Shown here: piece by piece, positions 5,774 to 11,188 of the stretch
How the letters are laid out: each line of letters starts with the position of its first letter
Position numbering within the stretch: the stretch's first letter is position 1
Origin: DATAFF01 sp036265615
GTDB lineage: Bacteria; Pseudomonadota; Alphaproteobacteria; Rhizobiales; Aestuariivirgaceae
DNA length: 11,188 nucleotides
NCBI GenBank assembly: GCA_036265615.1
Contig: DATAOT010000124.1
Coordinates: forward strand, 1 to 11,188
Direction of reading: 5' to 3'
Program-made: the position numbers and the translations under genes
Notes under the pieces: model-generated
The model's input: the letters and a program-made list of their open reading frames with translations, nothing else
What the model was told of the DNA's origin: nothing
Databases searched by the model: none

Positions 5774-6880
5774 ATGACCAGGAGGCCGGACATCCGGCCC
5801 TTTCTTGATCAGGTGCTGGTGGGGAATTGCCTGTCCGAGCTCGCCAAACTCCCCGCCAAATCGGTCGATCTCGTCTTCGCCGATCCGCCCTACAATCTGC
5901 AGCTCGCGGGCGACCTCAAGCGGCCCAACCAGACGCTGGTTGACGGCGTCGAGGAACCCTGGGACCAATTTGCGAGCTTCGCCGAATATGATGATTTCAC
6001 CCGCGCCTGGCTGGCCGCCTGCCGCCGCGTCATGACCGACACCGCCACCCTGTGGGCGATCGGCACCTACCACAACATCTTCCGCGTCGGCGCCGCGATG
6101 CAGGACCTCGGCTTCTGGATCATCAATGACGTCGTCTGGCGCAAGACCAATCCCATGCCGAATTTCCGCGGCCGCCGCTTCACCAACGCCCATGAAACCC
6201 TCATCTGGGCAATGAAGCATGCCGATCAGAAGACCTACCGCTTCAACTATGATGCGATGAAGGCGCTGAATGACGGCCTGCAGATGCGCTCCGACTGGCT
6301 GCTGCCGATCTGCACGGGCCTCGAGCGGCTGAAGGATCCGGCTGGGGCCAAGATCCATCCGACCCAGAAGCCCGAGGCGCTGCTGCATCGCGTCATCCTC
6401 GCCTCCTCGCGCTCCGGCGATGTGGTGCTCGATCCGTTTTTCGGGACCGGCACCACCGGCGTCGTCGCAAAGCGGCTTGGCCGTCACTTCATCGGCATCG
6501 AGCGTCATCCGCCCTATGTTGCCGCCGCCCTGGAGCGGCTCGAGGCTACCGCCTGCATCGATGATGCGGCGCTTGCCGTCTCGGAGGGCAGGCGGGCCGA
6601 GCGGCGCATCCCTTTCGGCATGCTGGTCGAGCGCGGTCACATTCTTCCGGGCGAAATCCTTCATGATCCCCTGGAGCGCCATGCCGCACGGGTGCGGGCC
6701 GACGGCACCATCGCCTGCCGTGACGCCTCCGGCTCGATCCATCAGATCGGCGCCCATGTCCAGGGAGCGGAAGCCTGCAACGGCTGGACCTATTGGCACA
6801 TTCGGCGCCGCGGCCGGCTGATCCCCATCGATCTGCTGCGCCAGGAGCTGCGCACCGAGCTGGCGCGCGATGGCGCCTAG
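5774..6880 (+). CDS. ccrM: CcrM cell-cycle-regulated adenine DNA methyltransferase (GANTC)
   Basis: A beta-class N6-adenine methyltransferase, 368 residues from the chosen start, in line with rhizobial CcrM (about 360-380). The catalytic motif DPPY (37-40, in FADPPYNLQL) comes before the SAM-binding FFGTGTTG (222-229), the beta-class order. Strongly conserved blocks are YHNIFRVG (99-106), WRKTNPMPNFRGRRF (122-136), NAHETLIWA (138-146), MRSDW (171-175) and HPTQKPEALL (195-204). The C-terminal domain from about 275 (AERRIPFG ... SIHQIGAHVQ ... ACNGWTYWH, to 342) is the CcrM-specific DNA recognition domain, so GANTC specificity is well supported. AGGA at 5762-5765 gives 8-nt spacing to 5774; ATGs at 5768 and 5726 are in frame and possible, the latter with GGGGA at 6-nt spacing. 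CtrA and GANTC sites lie upstream. The TAG stop abuts the second heptad repeat. Confidence 0.95.
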   Translation: MTRRPDIRPFLDQVLVGNCLSELAKLPAKSVDLVFADPPYNLQLAGDLKRPNQTLVDGVEEPWDQFASFAEYDDFTRAWLAACRRVMTDTATLWAIGTYHNIFRVGAAMQDLGFWIINDVVWRKTNPMPNFRGRRFTNAHETLIWAMKHADQKTYRFNYDAMKALNDGLQMRSDWLLPICTGLERLKDPAGAKIHPTQKPEALLHRVILASSRSGDVVLDPFFGTGTTGVVAKRLGRHFIGIERHPPYVAAALERLEATACIDDAALAVSEGRRAERRIPFGMLVERGHILPGEILHDPLERHAARVRADGTIACRDASGSIHQIGAHVQGAEACNGWTYWHIRRRGRLIPIDLLRQELRTELARDGA

Positions 6881-6945
6881 AAAAGGCGGTAGGCGGTAGG
6901 CAATAGACAATAGGCAGTCGGAAGTGCTCTTGCCTACTGCCTGCT
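6881..6945. repeat. Palindromic heptanucleotide repeat element, copy 2, between ccrM and mutY
   Basis: Five left-arm units of 7 bp (6881-6915: AAAAGGC, GGTAGGC twice, AATAGAC, AATAGGC), a 16-nt middle part, then inverted units GCCTACT (6932-6938) and GCCTGCT (6939-6945). It is the same family as the 3531-3652 element: aligned from the innermost AATAGGC without gaps, 25 of 33 positions are identical, including the middle part. It starts directly after the ccrM stop and its right arm contains the mutY stop codon (6934-6936), so it lies where two convergent genes meet and could act as a bidirectional terminator-like hairpin. Confidence 0.85.
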
Positions 6946-8016
6946 GCCGCGCCATTCGCGGCTGAGCACATGCGCCGCCACCTTGCGCATCACGCTCGGC
7001 AGCGCTGCCTCATACAGAGCCGCAACATGCATCCAGCGCCAGGCCGGATCCGCCCCCGCCTTGGCCGCCCCGACCATGGCCGCGTGAACCGTCAGCACCA
7101 GGTCGAAATGTGTGAAGGAATGCTCGACCTGGCCGGGCACCACCTGCCACGCTGCCGAGATCGGCGCCGCCGCCAGCGGATCGCTGGGCGGCGCCGGTCC
7201 CCATGCGGTCGAAGGAAATTCCAGCATGCCGCCGAGCAGTCCGCGCTCTTCACGCCGTCTGAGCAGCACCGCGCCATCGATCCGCTCGGCGAAGAAGCAC
7301 GCCCCGAACCGTGTGGGCTTGTCGTCCCGCCGTCGCTTGACCGGCAGCCTTTCAGGGGCGCCTCGGCGGCGTCCCACACAATGCTCGGCAAGCGGGCAGC
7401 CCGGGCAGTTCGGCCGCCGCGGCGTGCAGATGAGCGCCCCGAGATCCATCAGCCCTTGCGCAAAATCGCCAGCCCGGTGGTCAGGAACCAACCTCGCCGC
7501 CGCCGCCCCGATCAGCGGCCTGGCCGTGGGCAGAGGCGTGTCGATTGCATGCAGCCGCGCAATGACCCGCTCGACATTGCCGTCCACCACCGCAGCCGGG
7601 ATGTCGAAGGCAATGGCCGCGATCGCCGCCGCCGTGTAGCGGCCGATCCCGGGCAGTGCCCTGAGCGAGGCCTCGCTGGCCGGAAACCGCCCGCCATGGG
7701 CCTGAACCACCGTGCGGGCACAGGCATGAAGGTTGCGCGCCCGGGCGTAATAGCCGAGCCCGGCCCAGGCCGCGAGCACCTCGTCGAGCGATGCTGCCGC
7801 GAGCTTGTCGAGCGTCGGCCAGCGGGTGAGAAAGGCGGCAAAATAGCGGCCGGCCACCGCCGCCGTCGTCTGCTGCAGCATGACCTCCGACAGCCACACT
7901 CGATAGGGGTCCGCCGCCTGGCCCGGCTGCGCCCGCCACGGCAGGTCGCGGCGGTTGCGGTCATACCAGGCGAGCACCGCGCCGGCGATCGGTTCATGTT
8001 GACGATGCTCGACCAT
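6934..8016 (-). CDS. mutY: A/G-specific adenine DNA glycosylase MutY
   Basis: Removes adenine mispaired with 8-oxoguanine, preventing G:C to T:A mutations. The protein has 360 residues from the ATG at 8016. Catalytic Glu44 lies in WLSEVMLQQTTAA, the helix-hairpin-helix in LPGIGRYTAAAIAAIAF (121-137) and catalytic Asp145 in VVDGNVERV. The [4Fe-4S] ligands are Cys197, 204, 207 and 213 (CTPRRPNCPGCPLAEHC, C-x6-C-x2-C-x5-C). The C-terminal MutT-like domain that reads 8-oxoG carries HSFTHFDLVLTVH (299-311). The frame is open to 8103, but the extra 29 residues cross the divergent promoter and lack family resemblance; GGTAAGGGC precedes the 8016 start. The final residues (GSRQ) and the TAG stop are encoded by the heptad repeat, so the natural C-terminus may have been changed slightly. 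The gene is divergent from dciA and convergent with ccrM. Confidence 0.96.
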   Translation of the reverse strand: MVEHRQHEPIAGAVLAWYDRNRRDLPWRAQPGQAADPYRVWLSEVMLQQTTAAVAGRYFAAFLTRWPTLDKLAAASLDEVLAAWAGLGYYARARNLHACARTVVQAHGGRFPASEASLRALPGIGRYTAAAIAAIAFDIPAAVVDGNVERVIARLHAIDTPLPTARPLIGAAAARLVPDHRAGDFAQGLMDLGALICTPRRPNCPGCPLAEHCVGRRRGAPERLPVKRRRDDKPTRFGACFFAERIDGAVLLRRREERGLLGGMLEFPSTAWGPAPPSDPLAAAPISAAWQVVPGQVEHSFTHFDLVLTVHAAMVGAAKAGADPAWRWMHVAALYEAALPSVMRKVAAHVLSREWRGSRQ

Positions 8017-8020
8017 GCCC

Positions 8021-8050
8021 TTACCCCCGCACTGCCAGCCGTCGTATAAT
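8021..8050 (+). promoter_or_regulatory. Promoter for the dciA-dsbA-like-smc run
   Basis: A perfect TATAAT (8045-8050) is preceded after 18 bp by TTACCC (8021-8026), a weak -35. Transcription would start near 8057, about 30 nt before the dciA start codon at 8087, which has GAGG at 4-nt spacing. On the opposite strand the same AT-rich core reads ATTATA and may also serve mutY (TTGGCT lies upstream on that strand, 8069-8064, but the spacing is poor). Confidence 0.5.
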
Positions 8051-8086
8051 GAGCGGGCGGCAAAGCCAACCCTCCTTCGAGGCCCG

Positions 8087-8548
8087 ATGGATCGTCTCGA
8101 CAAGCATTTCCGCCAGCTGACGCAAGGGGTGTTCGCCCGCTTCGGCCATGCCTATGCCGAGCTCCTGCGCCAATGGCCGGCGCTCGCCGGAGACGACCTT
8201 GCCCGGGTCAGCCGCCCCGACCGACTGCGCCAGGCGGGGCGCGGCGGCGACAGCGTCCTCACCCTCCGTGTCGCCCCCGGCCACGCCGTGCTCGTCCAGC
8301 ATGATGCGCCACGCCTCATCGAGCGAATCAATTCCGCCTTCGGCTATCAGGTGGTCGAGCGGCTGAAGATCCTGGCCGACGACACGCTGGTCGAGGAGCC
8401 GGTCGGGCCGCCGGCGCGCCGGCTCGAGGCCGGCGACCGCCTGAGGCTCAGGGCGCGCCTCAAGAACGTGCCCGACGACCGCCTGCGCGAGGCGCTTGGC
8501 AGGCTTGGCGAGCAAGGGCTTGCAAACGGATGGAAAATCGGTAGGTAA
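8087..8548 (+). CDS. dciA: DUF721 protein, DciA-type helicase-loading factor
   Basis: A 153-residue protein with the DUF721 (DciA) domain in its N-terminal 100 residues. Pattern positions include MDRLDKHFRQLTQGVFARFG, then LLRQWPALAGDDLARVSRPDRLR (26-48), VLTLRVAPGHAVLVQHDAPRLIERIN (57-82) and VVERLKI (89-95). DciA is the ancestral bacterial helper of the replicative helicase DnaB at the origin in species lacking DnaC or DnaI; it has been studied in Caulobacter, among others. The C-terminal part (about 105-153) is basic, predicted helical and less conserved. The ATG at 8087 is preferred over the upstream ATG at 8015, which lies before the promoter. The stop is 8 bp before the DsbA-like gene, suggesting one operon with dsbA-like and probably smc. 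Confidence 0.82.
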   Translation: MDRLDKHFRQLTQGVFARFGHAYAELLRQWPALAGDDLARVSRPDRLRQAGRGGDSVLTLRVAPGHAVLVQHDAPRLIERINSAFGYQVVERLKILADDTLVEEPVGPPARRLEAGDRLRLRARLKNVPDDRLREALGRLGEQGLANGWKIGR

Positions 8549-8556
8549 CGAGCCTC

Positions 8557-9231
8557 ATGACACTCAATCGTCGACAGTTGCTGATCTTCGGTGGCGGTTT
8601 GGTCGTGGCCGGTGGCCTCGCGGCCTGGCTGTTCGGCGGCGACAAGCTCCCGGGCGGTGTCCCGGGCGTCTCGGGCGCCAAGGCCGCCGCGCCCGATCTG
8701 TCCACCCTGCTCGACCCGCCGGCCCTTGGCGACAAGGTGTTGGGCCGCACCGACGCGCCGGTCACCATCGTCGAATATGCCTCGGCCACCTGCCCGCACT
8801 GCGCCGCCTTTCACAAGGACGTCTTTCCGCAGCTCAAGAGCGAGTTCATCGACACCGGCAAGGTCAAGTTCATCTTCCGCGAGTTCCCCTTCGACGACCT
8901 GGCGCTCGCCGCCTTCATGCTCGCCCGCTGCGCCCCGCCGGAAAAATACTTCCCGATGATCGACGTGCTGTTCGAGCAGCAGAAAGTGTGGGCCAGCAAG
9001 GACGCGCGCACCGAGCTTGCCAAGATCGCCCAGCTCGCCGGCATCGGCCAGGACGGCTTCGACAAGTGCCTGAAGAACGAGGACCTCGCCAAGGGAATCA
9101 TGGCGATCCGCGACAAGGCTGCAAACACCTACGGGGTCGAGGCGACGCCGACCTTCTTCGTCAATGGCAAGGAGCTTCGCGGCGAGCATTCGATCGATCA
9201 GTTCCGCAAGCTGATCGGCGCGGCGAGCTGA
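8557..9231 (+). CDS. DsbA-family thiol:disulfide oxidoreductase, membrane-anchored or exported
   Basis: A 224-residue thioredoxin-fold protein with active site Cys79-Pro-His-Cys82 (ATCPHCAAFHKDVFPQL), the CPHC dipeptide typical of DsbA oxidases, and the cis-proline loop ATPTFFVNG with Pro198. The region after the active site (KVKFIFREFPFDDLALAAFMLARC) is typical of the DsbA/Thioredoxin_4 group. The N-terminus MTLNRRQLLIFGGGLVVAGG is a hydrophobic anchor or signal with a twin arginine, so Tat export is possible. Expected role: introduction of disulfide bonds, or thiol redox work, in the periplasm. Two further cysteines (125 and 171) may form a structural disulfide. It follows dciA by 8 bp, and smc begins 55 bp downstream; this order is, from memory, common in Rhizobiales. 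Without biochemical data, oxidase versus isomerase is open. Confidence 0.92.
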   Translation: MTLNRRQLLIFGGGLVVAGGLAAWLFGGDKLPGGVPGVSGAKAAAPDLSTLLDPPALGDKVLGRTDAPVTIVEYASATCPHCAAFHKDVFPQLKSEFIDTGKVKFIFREFPFDDLALAAFMLARCAPPEKYFPMIDVLFEQQKVWASKDARTELAKIAQLAGIGQDGFDKCLKNEDLAKGIMAIRDKAANTYGVEATPTFFVNGKELRGEHSIDQFRKLIGAAS

Positions 9232-9286
9232 GGCTCGATTCGGTCCGCTGCCGCGTCGGGGGGCGTGACAGGACCTGGGACGGGGC

Positions 9287-11188
9287 ATGAAATTCAGACG
9301 GCTGCGGCTCACCGGATTCAAGTCCTTCGTCGAACCGGCCGAAGTCGAGATCGAGGATGGCCTGACCGGCGTCGTCGGCCCCAATGGCTGCGGCAAATCC
9401 AATCTGCTTGAAGCGCTGCGCTGGGTGATGGGCGAAAGCTCGCACAAGAACATGCGCGCCTCGGGCATGGACGATGTCATCTTCTCCGGCACCGCCACCC
9501 GCCCTGCCCGCAATGTCGCGGAGGTCACGATCACCCTCGACAATGCCGAGCGGCAGGCGCCGGTCGGCTTCAACGACTCCGATATCATCGAGGTCGCCCG
9601 GCGGATCGACCGCGAGCGCGGCTCGACCTATCGCATCAACGGTCGCGAGGCGCGCGCCCGTGATGTCCAGCTGCTGTTCGCCGATGCCTCGACCGGCGCC
9701 CGCTCGCCGGCCCTCGTCCGCCAGGGCCAGATCGGCGAGATCATCAATGCGAGGCCGCAGGCCCGCCGCCGCATCCTCGAGGAGGCCGCCGGCATCACGG
9801 GGCTCCACACCCGTCGCCACGACGCCGAGCTGAAGCTCAAGGCCGCCGAGGACAATCTCGTCCGGCTCGACGACGTCGTCGGCCAGCTCACCCAGCAGCT
9901 CAGCGGCCTCAAGCGTCAGGCCCGCCATGCCTTGAAATACCGCGAGCTGTCGGCTGCCATCCGCCGGCTCGAGGCGATGCAGCTTTATGCCGGCTGGCTG
10001 GAGGCGCTGGCCATCGTCGAGCGCGAGGAGGCAGCGCTCGAAGGCGTGGTCAGGGAGCTCGCCGAGGCAACGCGCGACCTCTCGGAGTCGGGCCGCCGCC
10101 ATGATGAGGCCGAGGCGGCGCTTCCCGGGCTGCGCGAGAATGCCGCGCTGCGTGCCGCAGCGCTGCGCCGCCTCGAAGCTGAGCGCGCCAGTCTCGAGCG
10201 CGAGGAAGAGGAGGCTGAGCGGCGGCGCCAGGAACTCGCCCGCCGCCTTGCCGAGGCAGCTGACGATGCCGCCCGGGCGGGCGAGCTCAAAAGCGATGCC
10301 GCACACAGTCTCGACCGCCTCGACCGCGAAGCTCGCGACCTGGCCGAGGCGCTCGCCGGCGAGGTCGTCGACCGCGCCGCCGCCGCGCAACGACTGCAGA
10401 CCGCGGCCGACAGGCTTGCCGCTGCCGAGGCCGCCGCCGATGCAGCCGCCAGCGGCCTCGCCGCCCACCGCGCCGGCAAGGAGGCGCTCGCCCGCCGCAA
10501 CCAGGAGCTCGCCGACCGCATCAGGCGCCTGGCTGCCGAGATCGCCGGCATCGACAGCCGCCGCGAGGCGCTGCGCCGCAGCCACGCCGCCGGCGATGAT
10601 GCGACGCGGCTCGCCGCCGCCCTTGACGCCGCCGCTGCTCGCCTCGGCGAGACCGAGCGGCTGACCCTTGCCGCCGAAGCCGAGGCCGGCGCCAGGCGGG
10701 GCGAGGAGGCCGAAGCCCGCTCGGCCTGGGAGGCGGCGGTGCGCCACGCCGACCGGCTCGCGACCGAGATGCAGACGCTCGCTAAGGTTCTCAACATCCC
10801 CGACGAGACGGCGACGCCGATGCTCATCGACAGCATGACGGTCGAGCCCGGATATGAGGCTGCCGTCGCGGCAGCGCTTGGCGATGATATCGAGGCGCCG
10901 GCCGATGAGAGGGCGCCGGCGCATTGGCGGGCGCTCGCGCCCTTGTCGCCGGCGGCTTTGCCGGGTGATGTCGAGCCGCTGTCGGACCGCGTTCGCGCCC
11001 CTGAGGCATTGTCGCGCCGGCTGTCCCACACCGGCGTGGTGCCGCGCCAACAGGGCGCCCGGCTCCAGCACCGGCTTGCGCCCGGCCAGCGCCTGGTGTC
11101 GCGCGACGGCGATCTGTGGCGGTGGGACGGTTTCACTGCCGCCGCCGATGCGCCGACCGCGGCGGCCCGCCGGCTTCGTGAGCGCAAC
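9287..11188 (+). CDS. smc: Chromosome segregation ATPase SMC, N-terminal 634 codons (cut by window edge)
   Basis: The frame from the ATG at 9287 is open to the last base. It starts MKFRRLRLTGFKSFVEPAEV, the standard SMC N-terminus. Walker A is GPNGCGKSN (31-39), followed by LRWVMGESSHKNMRASGMDDVIF; the Q-loop/ABC region gives LVRQGQIGEIINARP and RRRILEEAAGI. From about 170 to 500 the sequence is a long Ala/Glu/Arg-rich coiled-coil arm. From about 505 (LAKVLNIPD, LIDSMTVEPGYEAAVAAALGDD) it enters the hinge in its alphaproteobacterial form. The rest of the hinge, the second arm and the C-terminal ATPase half are outside the window. SMC with ScpA/ScpB compacts and aligns the chromosome arms. GGGA lies 8 nt before the ATG. 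Long open frames on the opposite strand here are shadows of GC-rich codons. Confidence 0.95.
   Translation, partial: MKFRRLRLTGFKSFVEPAEVEIEDGLTGVVGPNGCGKSNLLEALRWVMGESSHKNMRASGMDDVIFSGTATRPARNVAEVTITLDNAERQAPVGFNDSDIIEVARRIDRERGSTYRINGREARARDVQLLFADASTGARSPALVRQGQIGEIINARPQARRRILEEAAGITGLHTRRHDAELKLKAAEDNLVRLDDVVGQLTQQLSGLKRQARHALKYRELSAAIRRLEAMQLYAGWLEALAIVEREEAALEGVVRELAEATRDLSESGRRHDEAEAALPGLRENAALRAAALRRLEAERASLEREEEEAERRRQELARRLAEAADDAARAGELKSDAAHSLDRLDREARDLAEALAGEVVDRAAAAQRLQTAADRLAAAEAAADAAASGLAAHRAGKEALARRNQELADRIRRLAAEIAGIDSRREALRRSHAAGDDATRLAAALDAAAARLGETERLTLAAEAEAGARRGEEAEARSAWEAAVRHADRLATEMQTLAKVLNIPDETATPMLIDSMTVEPGYEAAVAAALGDDIEAPADERAPAHWRALAPLSPAALPGDVEPLSDRVRAPEALSRRLSHTGVVPRQQGARLQHRLAPGQRLVSRDGDLWRWDGFTAAADAPTAAARRLRERN

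Noticed and set aside
5774..6880. CcrM as part of a restriction-modification system
   Set aside because: No restriction endonuclease gene is adjacent, and the sequence, CTD and promoter match the solitary cell-cycle methyltransferase CcrM.
5687..6955. Minus-strand open frame of 422 codons opposite ccrM
   Set aside because: Antisense to CcrM, runs through the promoter and the repeat element and shows no domain.
6970..8049. Plus-strand open frame of 359 codons opposite mutY
   Set aside because: Antisense to MutY with all its catalytic and cluster residues; the translation is low-complexity and Arg-rich.
8015..8086. Upstream extension of the dciA frame to the ATG at 8015
   Set aside because: It precedes the TATAAT promoter and overlaps the mutY start; the DUF721 homology begins at the ATG at 8087, which has GAGG before it.
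9161..11071. Minus-strand open frame of 636 codons opposite smc
   Set aside because: It lies antisense to an unmistakable SMC reading frame and is Gly/Ala/Arg-rich without family motifs. Long antisense frames are expected in GC-rich DNA with strong codon bias.

Overview
The window is GC-rich, densely coded bacterial chromosome from an alphaproteobacterium, most likely of the order Hyphomicrobiales (Rhizobiales). The evidence is a CcrM-type GANTC methyltransferase with the rhizobial C-terminal domain, a CtrA-type box in front of it, an alphaproteobacterial form of ETF-ubiquinone oxidoreductase, and the run mutY / DUF721 (dciA) / DsbA-like / smc, an order I recall from this group. The genus cannot be resolved from the sequence alone. 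I see no phage, integrase, insertion sequence, CRISPR array or tRNA.

Layout. Positions 1-2007 are read on the minus strand: the first 49 codons of an unknown exported protein (1-147) and a complete ETF-QO gene (337-2007). A divergent intergenic region with back-to-back promoter-like elements leads into a plus-strand pair, a family-4-type uracil-DNA glycosylase (2127-2981) overlapping moaB (2978-3535) by 4 bp. A palindromic heptanucleotide repeat follows (about 3531-3652). Next come a PA0069-type radical SAM gene (3718-4851), rnhB (4965-5660) and ccrM (about 5774-6880), then a second copy of the heptad repeat (about 6881-6945) between ccrM and the convergent mutY (6934-8016, minus). A divergent promoter region then drives dciA (8087-8548), a DsbA-family oxidoreductase (8557-9231) and the start of smc (9287 to the window end, truncated).

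The genes have a common theme of genome maintenance: uracil removal (UDG), adenine removal opposite 8-oxoG (MutY), RNA-DNA hybrid removal (RNase HII), cell-cycle methylation (CcrM), helicase loading (DciA) and chromosome organisation (SMC). ETF-QO (electron transfer to quinone), MoaB (molybdenum cofactor) and the DsbA-like protein (envelope thiol oxidation) are ordinary metabolic neighbours.

I do not see a new defence or biosynthetic system; the genes are mostly housekeeping. The least ordinary signals are two. One is a pair of dispersed palindromic elements built of a 7-bp unit that share a conserved core, can put TAG stops in all reading frames and supply the mutY stop codon. The other is the ccrM leader, which combines an exact CtrA box with two GANTC sites, so the methyltransferase may be controlled by its own target sequence as well as by CtrA. 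A second GANTC pair lies just upstream of rnhB.
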